Assembly (NCBI GenBank): GCA_014549065.1
Contig: JACDOX010000087.1
Span: 124,001 to 188,000, forward strand
Source of the DNA: Cardinalis cardinalis
Lineage: Eukaryota; Chordata; Aves; Passeriformes; Cardinalidae
DNA: 64,000 nucleotides
Reading direction: 5' to 3'
The translations under genes were made by a program, and so were the position numbers. Under the pieces are notes generated by a model. That model was not told the DNA's origin. It saw only the letters and a program-made list of their open reading frames with translations, and ran no database searches. Positions 35,101 to 47,967 of the stretch are shown here, piece after piece. How positions within the stretch are numbered: the stretch's first letter is position 1; each line of letters opens with the position of its first letter.

Positions 35101-37383
35101 CCCCTCAGCTGGTGCCAAATTTTTATTTGGTGTAAAGTGCCATAAGTATGGATCTAATAAGGGCTTCTGGTTTGCTAACTGCTGGTTTTGTTTTTGTTTT
35201 TTTTAAATGTGCAATCATTTTTATTTAATGTAAAGCTCCATAATAAAACAAAAGGTTTTGTTTCTTTTCCCATGTGCTTATCATAAAAAGAAAACAAATG
35301 CCAATCTTCTGTAATATGGTTGAAATAATGAATTCAGTGCAATTATCAAAATTCAGTTTGGTCATTCCTTCACTGTGATTTCTGTCAGACAAACAAGGTG
35401 CGCTGCCCAGGTAGAAGATGGGATAAGGGATTAACTGGAGATGGCTGCCTGGAATTTTCAGACAGTACTTAGTAGATGGAATAAGTTTTAATGTTTTTGA
35501 GATCTGTAAATGTGCCATGTTAATGCCAAAACAGTCTGGGGTATATTTTCAAAGCACAGTTCACTAATCCTGCTATCAAATAATGAGATTTATGCATGTA
35601 CCTCCCATGAGCTGCTTTGAAAACATAACTTTAAGTGTCAACAATTTTCTGGACACACATTTAAAACTTACTGAGTTCTTTAATTGCTAGGAGTAGGAAT
35701 TGGCCAGTGCTCTCAGCTTTGATCACATCTAGGTGCATACTGAAACGAGCTACTACAAGAGAATTTTTGGTATCTATGGCCTAGAAAAGCTGGGTTTTTC
35801 TAGGAGATGTATTTCTTTAGGAACATCTATCTATAGTGCCATCCAGGAGAGGCCATTCCAACCACCCTTACCTCAAGATATCTTGTCTGTCAGACCTGAA
35901 CAACACAAACTTGTTCATGGATATATGCACTGAATATAATTTGGTGGTTTGGTGGGTTTCTGAGGGTATAAGATTGACCACAGATTAGTATGTGCTCACC
36001 TCGAGATGGGCTCTTGGAATGGTGATCATTCATTATCTCTTGGATAGTGTGACAAATGGGAATCAGGCCTTGCAAATTCATTTCCATGCCTACACCTATT
36101 CTGGCTGCTGGGTTACTATCACTGCAAGGGCGGCTTGGCAAGAGGAAGGAAAAGTCTCTGGTTGGAAAATATTGCTGACTTTTTACCTGCTTCCTTGGAA
36201 TGGAAGACTGAACATCATGTCTCTTTTTTTGTTCTTATCAAGGAATTTGTTTCCTGGAGGCAGTCTGAAAAATGGCACCTGGTATCCCTGTGTGCAAACA
36301 GACCTCAGTGTAAGGAAGCATCCTTTAAATACTGCATTAGCAATACTGGCAAGACCTGGTGGCTTCAGCATTTTTCTGCAGTAAAGCTGGGGGAATGTAG
36401 AACAGTTTNGTTAAGAAAGATGTATTTAAAAGCCAGGAAGCAGAGAAGTATCTTCCTTGGTTCTCTTGGTAGTTCTGTGGAATNATCACTTTGGAAGCCA
36501 CTGTGACATATTAGAGGACTCATGCTTGCCATTTAGATGTGTTTTGAGAGACCAATATTTCCTAATATTTTGCCTGATATAGGACATGCTAAGAGATAAG
36601 AATGGTAAATTTCCTGTTTTTCTTAAACCCTCTCAGTGATCTGTAGCATTTGAGGTTCTTAGCTCAGTGCAAATGAGCAAAGTTGATGGTTTTGTCTGCT
36701 TGATGGTGGTATAACTAGCAAAATTGAGGACATTTTAGGAAAAGGAGGTAGTCTTTGGAATAATTTTGTTTTTCACTTTTCTGGAAGGAGTATCAGGTAG
36801 CCTATGCTCACTATCTTCTATTCCTTCTGAGCTCCTGGATGTGGAATTTTTGCTGNTGGCTGGCTTTTCAGCAGCGGCTGGTCCAATACAAACCAGTAGA
36901 TCTGGGAGCTTCGGCAGATTCATCCAGGACTGCCGTTGAGTAACTCTGCTCTAAGCTCAGTTAAAAACTTCAGATTTCTTCTCCAAGTTACATTTGCTTG
37001 AGTTAACCAGGCATTGAAACAAATCTGTGTACTTCTGTTCTTCTTTTTACACTGCTGCTTCATTTCTGGACCTTTTAGCCCTGTGAAACAGTTGGCGTGT
37101 GAACGATGTCTGTCCCTCCTGTACTGATAAAAAAGCTTAAAAAGGTCTCCTCAAAATTGTCTCTTCTGCTGGGAATCAACCTGNCTCCTTCAGTTGTTCT
37201 TGATAATGTATAGAGTTTAGTATTTGGCATCTCCCTGATTGTTTTTCATTGGACTGTTTCTGGAATAGTAATAATATGCTCTTGAGAAAGTGAATTGGGA
37301 TTTATACAAGTTCTTCAGAATTAGCAAATGTCTTGGATCTGATATTGGAAATGCACTAAAAGCAGTGTGGGCGGAAGGGGAGG

Positions 37384-37943
37384 GGGGATTCTGTCCCTCT
37401 GCCTCCCTCAGGTGAAACCCCACCTGNAGAGCTGCCTCCAGCCCTGGGGGCCCAGCNCAGGAAGAACATGGCCCTGTTGAAACCAGTCCAGAGGAAGCAC
37501 CAAAATGATCAGAGAGATGGAGCAGCTCTGCTGTGAGGGAAGGCTAGGAGAATTGGGATTGTTCAGCCTGAGAAAGGGAAGCTTTAAGGACATGTTTTTT
37601 CAGCCTTCCAGTTCTAGAAGTGAGCTGACAAAGAAGATGGAGAAGAGACTATTTATAGGGCCTGGAGTGACATGACAAGGGGGAATGGCTTCAAACTGAT
37701 AGAGGAGAGGGTTAGATGGGATATTGGGTAGGCATTTTTCCCTGTGAGGATGGTGATGCCCTGGCACACGTTGCCCAGGGAAGCTGAGGCTGCCCCATCC
37801 CTGGAAGTGTTCCAGGCCAGGCTGGATGGAGCTTGGAGCACTTTGGGATAGTGGAAGGTGTCCCTGCTATGGCAGGGGCCAGGAGCCACATGGTCTTTAA
37901 GGTCCCTTACCACACAAGCTGTTCTTTGATTATATGAACATTT
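37384..37943 (+). mobile_element. CR1 LINE fragment (3' end, truncated)
   Basis: This segment follows the order of CR1 3' phrases: 'gtgaaaccccacctg', 'cagccctgggggcccag', 'ggaagaacatggccctgttg', 'gagagatggagcagctctgctg', 'attgggattgttcagcctg', 'cctggagtgacatgacaaggggg', 'cctggaagtgttccaggccaggctgga' and 'gtctttaaggtccctt'. It is about 560 bases long, longer at its 5' side than the copy at 22098, with an insertion or rearrangement near 37580-37640. It contains two N bases and its tail repeat is decayed. Sense orientation relative to IKZF2; no open reading frame survives. Confidence 0.88.
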
Positions 37944-40900
37944 ATGTGCTTGTTTACCTTGGGGTAATGCTCTCCTCATTCCCCAGGGGTCTGAAGACAC
38001 TTGCAAGCCCCTTGGGCTGGTACCAGACTTGAATGTCCTTGTTGAATGAANCCTTCTAGATGGGTTAACCCCATACTTTGCTTCCTTACTGGCTCCCATG
38101 TGTGGTACTGGCATTTCTCAGCCACATTTCTGCCATGATCCANGGTTACAAATGGAAGACCCTTACTGACCATAGTCCTGGAGGGGGCAGCTCTCTCTGT
38201 TTCCTTAAGCCCCATCTTGCCTCATCTTAAAGTTGGCTAGACTTGTGTCCTCCTGTCCTCTGCAGCTTTTCTATAGCTGCTTTAGTTTCCAGAGCAAACA
38301 TCTTTACATACAAACATCTTTGTGACCCTCATCTGGGTTTTTTGCTCTGTCTGGTGTGCTGAGCTGTGGTTTTGAGCACTTGTGCACACTAACCCCCAAG
38401 CATGAGCAGTGTAGGCACATATGGCTGTAAACTGATGAAGCTATTTCAAGCTCACTTCTATCAAACATCACTTGACATACGATGGCTCTGTTCCTTCACT
38501 GATCTAGTCCTCTCTCAATTTAATTCCATTACTTTGCTTTTTAGCAACTGTAAAATGATGTGCAAATGGTGTACACTGAAGCATGGTAAGGGGAAAGTGG
38601 ACCACAACCACATTTTGGTCTTGCTCTACTTCTGTCCAACACATAAACAAGCAAGAAGAGCTTTTATAAGTAAATAACTACCTATATATTTTTAAATAGA
38701 GGTTTAAACTGACTTGTGGAGTCATCATGTTATTTCATTCCAACATGAAATATTTTCACTTTTGGCACCCTTTGGCTCCAGCTCTTATCTCTATTTACTG
38801 TACAGGCTCCTCCTTAGATCTTCTTCCAAAATGTTTCACCTTAGCTGTTGCTGTCTGGTGCAGAATCTTCTGCTTTTTAGCATTCTGAGTATATAACATC
38901 CCATGAAATTCCTTCATGTCACTGCAGTACCATCCCTGGGAATTCCAGAGGCTTTGCTAAGCATGACCTCTTCTGCCTCGCTCCAGCTGCTGCAGTCTTA
39001 AGCACATTGCTGTCCACATTATGCTGGCATTTCATTCCTGTGGCATGCAGTTTCCAAAACTTTCCCACCACAGTTCATTTTCTGCATTAGGGCTAATAAT
39101 TATTAGCCCTATTCTTATCTCTTTACTAGATGGAAAGTGATATTTAACTGAGGGTCTTTCTAATATAATTCACTGGAAATTAAGTTTGTGTTGTAGAAAT
39201 TTTGGTAGGGGGTCATTTTTGTGACAACATAATTCTTGTGATAGATGAGAGTTAAGCTCCTTTCTATACAATAGGTTATATTCCTTGTAAAAGTTTGATG
39301 TGAATAAAAAAGGTTTGGGGTTTGTTATTCATGGGGATACAAGTTTGTGGCATTCCTTCTTTTTTTTTTTCCTTTTTCTTTTTTTGATGGTATTATCTGA
39401 AAACAACGTAATAGGCTTATTTCTGGTTTGCAGAGAAGGCATTTTTAGTGCTAGCTGATAGTGAGCCAAAGTCTCTGAAACCTTAAAGTTGTGGTTAGCA
39501 GACAGCCAGTCTAGGAAATTAGGTCACCATTACCTCACTATTCTGTTTTCTTTTTTTTTTTTTTAAATTCTGTAGTATATCCGGTAGTTGACACTGCTGC
39601 TGTCTTACCAGTGACACCCAGTATGGATTGGATCCCAAGCTGGCAGTGAGAAGGGCCTGAAGGCAGGAAGGGGTGAATTCAGAGTGTGAAATTAGTGCCA
39701 GGTGTGAAGAGCAGTGGGGGATGGCTGGCTTATTCCAGAAAGGTCTGGGCACAGACTAGGAGGAGTGGCAGTGTTGGATCTGGTGGATTACAGAGCTCAG
39801 GGCTGGAATTGCTTCCCTGAGGACTCTGGCTTGGCAGGGAGGCTGGGTGTGATCCTGGTCCTTGGGGAGGCAGCTGTANGTGCTCCTCCTGCCTGAGTGG
39901 GTATTTGCCCCTGCACTCTCAGCTGCTGCAGCCTCCACTGCAGCAGAATCATCCCTGTGTGGGTTGCTGGGATGAGGTGGGAGCCAAAGTAACTTGAAAA
40001 CCCGTACCTATTTATATAAATACAAAAAAAAATTTGATTTTCCTTCTCTTAGAAATGCTATTAGCGGAGTCTGGGAGTAGCTGAAGGCTTTATCCCCATC
40101 TGTTACACTATGCATGGCTCTTCTAAGGTGTGACCTTATCAAAGCTGGAATCAAAACACCCAGTAAAACTCAAGGCAGGCTTGATCTAGTTGAGATTCCC
40201 TTCAGTAGACCATGGCANTGGGAAACAATGGATGTTCAGTCTTTCCTGAAGTGTGGTTTTATCAGCAATTAGTGTGTAAAAATAGTGCTTCCTGGCTTCA
40301 GGATCCTTTTCCCTGCTTTCAAATTTGTATTTGCTCACTTCACCTAAAACAAGGAAGGTTTCTACTCCACCTTCAGTAGTGACTGAGCCAGTGGAGTCAC
40401 AGCAGCCACGTTAGAAGAACAGGTATTTGTTCCTTGTCAGTGGGGTTATTTGTGAAGTTCCAGCTGCACATCTTTTACTGTTGGGCTTTCCTCACAGGCC
40501 AGCAGGAGAACAATTTATTGTTGGGTTAGTCTTCCAGGCCCAGGGCAAAAAAAACCTTTCAGAGAAACCTGACATACCATTATACAGGGCTGGATAGTTT
40601 TTTTTTTTGATTGCTTTTCAGGTGTGCTTTCCCTGCTTTGAGAGGGCTTTCATGAGTCAGTGGGAATATTGTGACTAACTCAGGATATGTTATAGGGAGA
40701 GAAGAGACTGGAAAAGGGAAAGAGAGATCCAGTGTCAGACTTTGTAATTGTTTCTGAGCCCCTGACTCCAGCAGAGGAGCAGATGACTTGGACAGATCAA
40801 GGCAAAACTGGCATCTCCCTCCTTAGCCTGAATCTCTTAGCCTGCCTTAGTGCCTAGGGAGACTGTTCAACCATGCACGTTTGGGCTTTTGGGAGGGGTG

Positions 40901-43900
40901 GTTGTTTTTGGGGGAGGCACTTCCTGACACAAGTTGAAAGGNAGGAACTGTAATTTGTATCTTGTTGAATTAGCTTGCAGGATTTTAATAAATACAATAA
41001 ATACTACAGCATCAGCTTTTTTCTTTTTTTTTCCTCCTCCTTCACCTGTGACAGCTTCAGTTTACAGACTCCATTCTTCTTGTGGAAATTTTATTGTGTG
41101 ACCGTTTCCTTGTTTAGTAATACAGTGGCTTGGGAGGAAGCAACTTTATACTTTTGATCTAATTTTAAAGCCTCAGAATAGGTCATTCACTCCTCCAAAC
41201 AATTTCTGAAGATTTTCAAATAAGGCATAACTTGATTTAGAAGGTGAGGAGTAAAGTGTCAGGGCCAAAACTTTGAAGGAGCTTTTATGTGTAACCTTAT
41301 TGGGATTTTTAATGGGCTAAATACAGCACTGTAGGCAGAAGCTGTAAGCTGAGAAGCCCTCCATCTCAGCAGATCCTTGGGGATATGCCCTTGGGAGGGT
41401 TTCAGACTGCAAGAAAATGTGGAAAAACAAGAAGATTGCTCTGCAGGGATGGACATAATGTAGGGAGAGGTTGGGAAAGATAAATCCTTCTGGCCCCCTT
41501 CATTATGAGAGTAAAACGACACTTTTGGCTAGAAGCCAGTGAAACCTGGGAGATCTAGGATGGTGCAGACAGGACTAGCAACAAGTTTTGTCAGGGAATG
41601 GATTGGATGAGTGCAGATCTGCCTCAGCTCTGTGGTTTTTGTTCTGAATACAGAGCATTAACCCCTCTGTTCCTGCTGCTTTCCAGAAGCAGAAACACGG
41701 CCGAGCCGCTCAACCCCTCGGAGCAGATGGGAAAAAAAACTGCAGTGGATTTTAATTAAACTTGGAAAAACAAGCGGAGGTAGAGGAATGCTGTGACAGG
41801 AGGTGTAGGATTGCTGGAGGAGCATGTTGTTGTGATGCTGACCCAATGATACAGAGGTTAACAGCCATCCCATCTTCCCCACGCAGTCAAAATTCAGCAG
41901 CAGCGTGGAGAGGGAGGGGGCTGCCAGCCAGATTGGCTCCCTCATAAGGAGCATTCAAACAAACAGAATANGTATTTTTTTAATCAATAGAAACTGAAAA
42001 TTATTTTCAGCAAGAAATGCTGCATCCCAACAGGTGATTTTGATTTAACAATTTGACATTTTGGTTTCACCTGTGNTGGCCCACCAAGGTATGGCTGAGA
42101 TGGTGTTTTCAAGGAGACAGGGAAAATGCCAGTCATCTTGAAAGCCTTAAATCTTAAATTAACTGAAACGCTGTACCTTTCTTATTTCTATAGAAACTAA
42201 TTTTTCTGGAACTGCCAATTTATCAGGCCTGTNATAGGCACAAAGTTTGACTTGTGAAATTAGACTTCAAGGGCTAGTTTTTCNAAAGCTTTCGGGGTTG
42301 TTCTGCTCCTCTCAGAGCACATCTACAGCGTGGTCAGAGACATGAATGCAGCTTCTGGGCCATCTCTAAACGAGCTGGTGTGCATGGGCAGGGAGGGCCA
42401 GCAGTGCACAGGTTTTGGCTATCAACCCTCCCAGCCCAGGGCAGCCCTGGCACTGCAGCTGTGCCCTGGCACCCAGAGAGCAAGGGAGCAGCAGACAGAG
42501 GAACCTCCAGGCTGAACATGCTCAGCAGCCTGTGGGCACTTGCACAATCCTATGATCTTCAGGGGATGGTATTTAATTTTTTTTTATGGAAGTTGCATGT
42601 AAACAAGCCAGGGTAGAATTTTGACCTGTAAATAGGATCTATTTGGGAATAAGCCTTTTCTAGAGCAATGTAATGATAGTTTTCATTTCTTCAGTTAGAA
42701 GCAAATGAGGGCCACAATCCTAAAAAGGCTCACATGGAGGCTTTATTTAAGATTGACCAAGTACTGAAATTAGCCTGTAACTTCAGGACTCTGTTTGGGA
42801 ATTTCTGACCATGGAGTGTTTTACCTGGGAATTTTTGTGCTAACTGCTGTAAGTCTAGCCATGATATCTTTTGTTTCCAGAGCCTACAATTTAGTCTCAA
42901 GTCCAACTTTTTATTGCCAGGAGTTAGCAAGGAGCATTACTTTATAATGATATGAGGTAGAGCTGTCAGATTTATTAAAATGTCCTTTTTCTAATGTGGA
43001 GGAATTAGCAGTTGTATTTTCAAATAGGAGGTCAGAATGATGAAAACACCCACGAAGGGTAACTCTGAACAGCCTGATGTCACTGAAGCTTTCAGCAACC
43101 ANAACTCTTAAAAAATATTTTACAAGATTTAAGGACAGCAGGCATTTAATTTTATATCCCTTGGGGTTTTGCACTGGCAATGCTCTAAGGAATGATACCA
43201 CTGATAAAATTGGGATTTTTCATGAAACTTATAACTAATCTGTTGCTGCATAGGAGGCAAAATATGGGGGAAGGGTGCTGAGGTGTTAACTGTTCTAGTA
43301 CCAAGGAATCATGAATGAAATCCAAATTGTCTTGTGTCTGAAGGCTTCTGAGGGCACAGGGGAAGTGTGAAAGGAGTTGCTGTTTGCAGTCAGGTCATCA
43401 CACTTAGAACAGCATCTCAGCTCCAGTTCTAATTTTATGCTCTTACTTTGCTTACTTTCAAATAATATCAGTCTCTACCATTCCCAGGGCGCTGCTTATA
43501 ANCCACACCAAACCTTTGAATCCCAGAGTCCCTTTTCTNTANGAGTTTTCCTCCTCTGGGGTATGAAGCACATGAGTGTTATCTGCCCACCTGGAGCAGA
43601 TCTGAGAGGTGCTGTGGTCTGCAGGAATGAGAACTGCCTTGGAAGGCAGGAGGTGGTGAAATCTACTTCTGGATCCCAGAGCAGACTTAAGCTGCTTCAC
43701 CTTTCTGTTTTATTTTCCTCCCCAAGGAAGTAAAGGGGTAAGAATATTTCCCTTCCAGCCTCCAGGATAGGTGGTGGGCAGACAGTTGATTAAATCCCAC
43801 CTGATTCCAGGACAGGAGTGTCCTTTAGAGGCNGTTCCCAGTGGCCTGGCACAACCACAGTGGTCCTTCCGTGTGCTTGGTCTGTGTGGTGTGTGTGTGA

Positions 43901-46900
43901 TCTGTGCTTTCTGCATTCCTGACCGTGTTTACTTGTGGCTCTGGAGAAGGAGATGTCACAAAGGTCAGCCAGCTCTGTGCATTTCCACACAGACATCTCC
44001 AACGCCCAGGTTTCTTCTGGGGTGCCCTGGTGCTCTGAGGACACNTCTATGGTTAAATGTGGTCAAAGGCTGTGTGTCCACTGAATGCCAGAAAGTCACT
44101 TACGGGAATCCTTCCTCTGGCTTTTGGCTTTTCTTCTGCAGTTTTACTTTATGAGCACCTTTCCTCCAGTTGGGGGAAAGGCTGGCAAACAAACACCCTC
44201 TCACCTGCCAGCAAGGACCACACCTTGGCCTTCCTGAGAGTCATAGCAGTCAATAATTTATTGCAGGGAGTACAAATCTGTTTTCCAGTTCTGCTCAGGC
44301 AGCAACCAAAGAACTCAAACCAATTGGTGATAATGCCTGTTAGAGTAACCTCTAACCTGAGAGCAGCTGCTCTTAATAAAAGCCAACTAGTCTTTGCTTT
44401 TTTGTATTTTCTTAAATTCCTTAAATAGTACAGAAAACCTGTTGATCTTTCAGTTTTGCTCTAGGAAGAAGTGATTGTTTTTCCATCTCTCAGGTAAGGA
44501 CCCAGGCTTGCATGGTGTGTCCCATTCCTGGCAGCAGGGAAAGGATAGGACCCTCATCCTTTGCCTGCTTGTTCTCATGTCCTTGCTACCACAGGCTTGT
44601 GTGTTCCTCTTCTTCTGGTTGAGTTATGTGACCAGGCTGNGCTTCAAAAATCAAATAAAAACCTGGAGCTGTGAAAAACTGGAGTTCAAAAGCTAAAACA
44701 GTGTTTTCTGCAAGGGGATTTCTTAATTTTCCAGTTTTTATGTGGCTGTGCTGGTTTAGAACGTAACTAATTCATCTCTCTTGAGCAGTTACAGCTTTCA
44801 TTAAAATTACTTAGTAAGAATCTTTTAAATTTAAGAAAAGTAATGGAGAAAAATCACTTTCTTAAAAAATACAAGAAAATATCCAAGCATGTGTTTCTTT
44901 AGGATTTTTTTTTGTCTTTTTCTCTTTTTTTTTCCCTTTCAGCAAACCTGTAGGTTTTCTTTTCTCTTTCAGTTCACAGGTCTTTAAGAAGATTGTTTCT
45001 TTCAGGGTGGGTGGGGAACTGTGTGAGTCAGCCTGCAGGACTTCAGCCCTAGCAATACTTGTGGAGTAAGGAGGAACCTCGGCTCCTGTTAATCCACTCT
45101 TTTCCAGCAGTATGCTCCCGTGCACACTCATAACCTGGGATTAAAGCTGGCCCTNCTCAGTGTCCTGGCTGGAAGCTTGATGGGAAGGAAAGCTTTGCAT
45201 GATGGATGACCGAGTGCAGCCCTGTGTCCTGGCATTTTCAGGGCAGATCACAACATGCCTGTAACAAGTCCTGGGTTAATTACTGTGGTCCCACCATTGG
45301 AGCTCAGGCCTGTCCCCAGAAGAGCAGGGTATGTAAGGGCTTGTTGTTTNCTAGGCAGTGAAACCAGCTGATGAGAAACCTTTGAGCTCCCTGCCCTGCC
45401 CTCCGTGGAGAGAGTGTCAGTGCTTTAGGGAAAGGTAACAGCCCACAGGCTGTGGCTTCTGTGCAGGCATGGACAGGGGTCCATGGAGGTGGACAGGTCA
45501 GGTCCTAACAATCTCTTNATCCTAATGTGTCTGAATTCTGCCATTCTCTGCACTCCTTAAACCATCCTACCCCCTTCTTTAGTGGTGCTTTTCCTTTTGC
45601 TGTTTCACAGGGCATTGACAGCAGGTTCTGCCTTGCTGTGGGATGCTCTGGGTGAATGCACATAACCTTGTTGTAAAGTTGTAGTATATAAAAGCTTTCA
45701 TAGGTTAGTCCATCTCTCCTTGTCTCTCCCCTCCTGCTGTTTCTGTGTAGTTGTTTTTCTCATGGGAATGGGGGAAAGAAAAGGGTCAGTTTTTACTTTT
45801 TAGNGTGGATTTTGGGCATTATAAACCAGGATCAATGGAAAGATTTTGACTCTATGTGAAAGACAAGTGCACGTTATCTTTCCCTCTTCCCAGCTTGAGT
45901 TTGTATTTCTTTTTCCAAGAATCAATAAAGTAATTAAGATAAGTACAGGATTTTCTTCTCTCATAAATTAATCTGTAAAAGGGAATTTTGTATAAGCAAT
46001 TCCAGTAACATAAAACACTCTTGACTGAAACTTTCTCAATGCCAGACAAGGCCTATAACACTGGAAGAAAATGACTTGAACATCATGTGTAAAACATGGA
46101 AATGAAGGCACAGGTAAGCCATGTGATTTTAGGTTTTTTGAAGGATCAAAATAAGCNAGAAAGTAGAACAGGGGGATGGTGGGCCATCTGAGTGTCTTCC
46201 CCCAAAGCTGGGGAGGCATAGCAATATGGTCCAGCTTTATTTGTTATCTGCCAAGAATGACTTGCTCTGAAGATGATTAAGGACCATTGTCTTAGTAATA
46301 AATGGTTTCAGCTGGAATGGCTGATAAAAGATTGTCCAGCTTCTCTGTGGAAGGGTCTGTGAAGTTCTGCACTGAATAATGCCATCCACATGGAATTCAT
46401 TTTGAGGAACTTCAGCCTTGCAGAGGTGAGGTATCTAGTCCAAACTAGTAATTTCATCTTGACTGTAGGCTTCTCCAGAAACCAGCATCTCACAGAACAA
46501 GTGGGATGAAGTTATTTGCCCTCTGGAGACGCTTATTTCTTTGGATTGACTTCACAGGGAACCTAGGCAGTNCTAGCAGGGACTTGGATAACTAGCTGTT
46601 AGATCTGTACAACTAGATGGCATAAACTTGCCCTTGCAGCAGTAAATGGTGAAGTGATNGTTTAACTCCCCATGGGGAAGGACCAAGAGAGATGGGAATG
46701 TGTGCCCAAAACCTTTCTGGAATTTGAGTATGGTGAGGCCACCTCTCATGTTGGTTACTTCAAATGCAGTGGTTGTTTTGATATACATGCTCATAACAGT
46801 GAGGATCTTTGTAGCAGCATCCAGAGTGCTGTCTGCTGGTGGAACTCTTGTGCTCTAGAGTGAGGAGTTTGGTTAAATATACACACCACCAGATGATTGT

Positions 46901-47766
46901 CTGAGATTAAACTGGGGATAAAAATGACAGACTTCTGCATGTTTGCTCAAATAACAGAGGTATCGTGACTGCTGTGCAAGCTTGATAGTACTTTTTATTC
47001 CTTCTGGTATTACTGTGGTACCTGGAATCCTTACCAAGGAGCAAAGTCCTGAGAATATTTATGGAACTTCATAAATATGAAATACTTTCACTTTCCTCTG
47101 CTTATTTTGCTGATATGNCAAACTAAACTAATCAACTCCACTGAAACATTAACACTGCTTATGCACCATATCACTCAGGCTTATTGCTCTCTGTCTCCCA
47201 TTGCCCATCTCCATTCTGATTACTTAGTCTGTGGACTTTATGGAGTTTGTGTNACTTTTACATGGAATGGGGAAAAGGATCTCAGTCTGGAAAGTGCTTT
47301 GACTGACATCATGGTCAGAATTATGTCGAGGATCTTCCTTGTTCTTAGGTGGAAGAACACCTCTCCGAGTAGGAGTTGTGCCAGCTTTCATCTCCTTGCG
47401 GAAGTGACTGGACCAGCATCACACCCTTGGTTAGAGCAGATACTCATCTGCAGCTTAGCTGAGTCACAGTGGCTTTTTGAGGCTTCAGTGGCTGCCTCTG
47501 GCCCCATCCTTGGGCAGCACAGCTGCTTCACAGAGGGCTGGCTTCACTCGAGGAGCCTTTGTGGGTTAAGAGCCAATTTAGCATTTCGTGTCACGGCGAT
47601 AATACAGCCTGACAGCATAGTGGATAAAAGGATGCAGTCCTTCTACTGCAGTTCTCTGCTCTAGATGAGGTGCAGAGTCCAATTTTGAAGTTACTAGGTC
47701 TGAAGCTTCTCTTGATCACATCTTGATCACATGATCATTCTTTTGAACAGCTCTTGCAAAAGAGCT
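37944..47766 (+). other. IKZF2: IKZF2 intron 3, third part
   Basis: No exon, RNA gene or intact mobile element is recognised. T-rich runs occur at 39358-39388 and 39551-39565. A stretch at 41740-42080 is rich in distinct motifs, including two CAGGTG-type E-boxes in inverted orientation (42030-42037 and 42067-42074). A 195-codon open frame (47077-47664) has no recognised family and crosses two N bases; it is treated as chance. The rest is ordinary unique sequence. Confidence 0.7.
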
Positions 47767-47774
47767 GTTCAAAA
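47741..47774. repeat. Perfect 15-bp inverted repeat with GCAA loop
   Basis: The left arm TTTTGAACAGCTCTT (47741-47755) is exactly complementary to the right arm AAGAGCTGTTCAAAA (47760-47774), with a 4-base GCAA loop. Directly upstream, CTTGATCACAT occurs twice in tandem (47711-47732). The hairpin lies at the downstream (C-terminal) boundary of the antisense retroviral integrase remnant. Its origin could be a local fold-back duplication at a repair junction or part of a small inverted-repeat insertion. Confidence 0.9.
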
Positions 47775-47967
47775 AATTTAGAACATATAAAGCTTTATTT
47801 AAATGCGTCTGAGGCGTTGCCTCTATCTTCCCCCTTTTCTGTTTATCCAAGAGGGATTTCAGAGTGTGATGTGTTCTCTCAATGATTGCTTGACTTGTGG
47901 GAGAGTATGGAATGCCAAAGGTGTGANGAACACCCCAACCCTTTAAAAACGTGGCTACTTTTTTCCC
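47767..47967 (-). pseudogene. Endogenous retrovirus pol remnant: integrase core, fragment
   Basis: On the - strand a frame that runs from 48042 to 47716 contains, at about its residues 26-92, the second half of a retroviral integrase catalytic core. A conserved 'GIPY' turn near residues 43-46 is followed by an 'IER' motif, whose Glu (codon near 47880) aligns with the third acidic catalytic residue of the DDE triad. A Lys/Gln-rich segment and an 'ALYVLNFLN' helix follow. The pattern fits avian alpha/betaretrovirus-like (ERVK-type) elements. The upstream part that should hold the other two catalytic Asp residues is not in frame, and no gag, env, other pol domain or LTR was recognised nearby. 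It is a non-functional isolated scrap, antisense to IKZF2, with one N inside. Confidence 0.8.

Larger units (their letters stand above)
22503..37383 (+). other. IKZF2: IKZF2 intron 3, second part
   Basis: No exon was recognised. The content is mostly unique, AT-rich sequence with many homopolymer runs. It holds an ancient palindromic repeat remnant (23769-23851), a (TC)n run (23997-24017), a poly-T/G stretch (24637-24660) and a 12-bp minisatellite (32027-32121). Several A/T-rich blocks with preserved homeobox-like TAATTA words (for example 31560-31870) could be conserved regulatory sequence, but this cannot be tested here. Confidence 0.72.

Noticed and set aside
44750..44780. 'tgtgctggtttagaacg' as a possible LTR start
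   Set aside because: No matching LTR end, target-site duplication or internal retroviral sequence could be found next to it.
47077..47664. 195-codon plus-strand open frame with hydrophobic start
   Set aside because: It contains two N codons, one of which (TGN) may be a stop, matches no family I know, and its length is within chance expectation for a 64-kb six-frame search.
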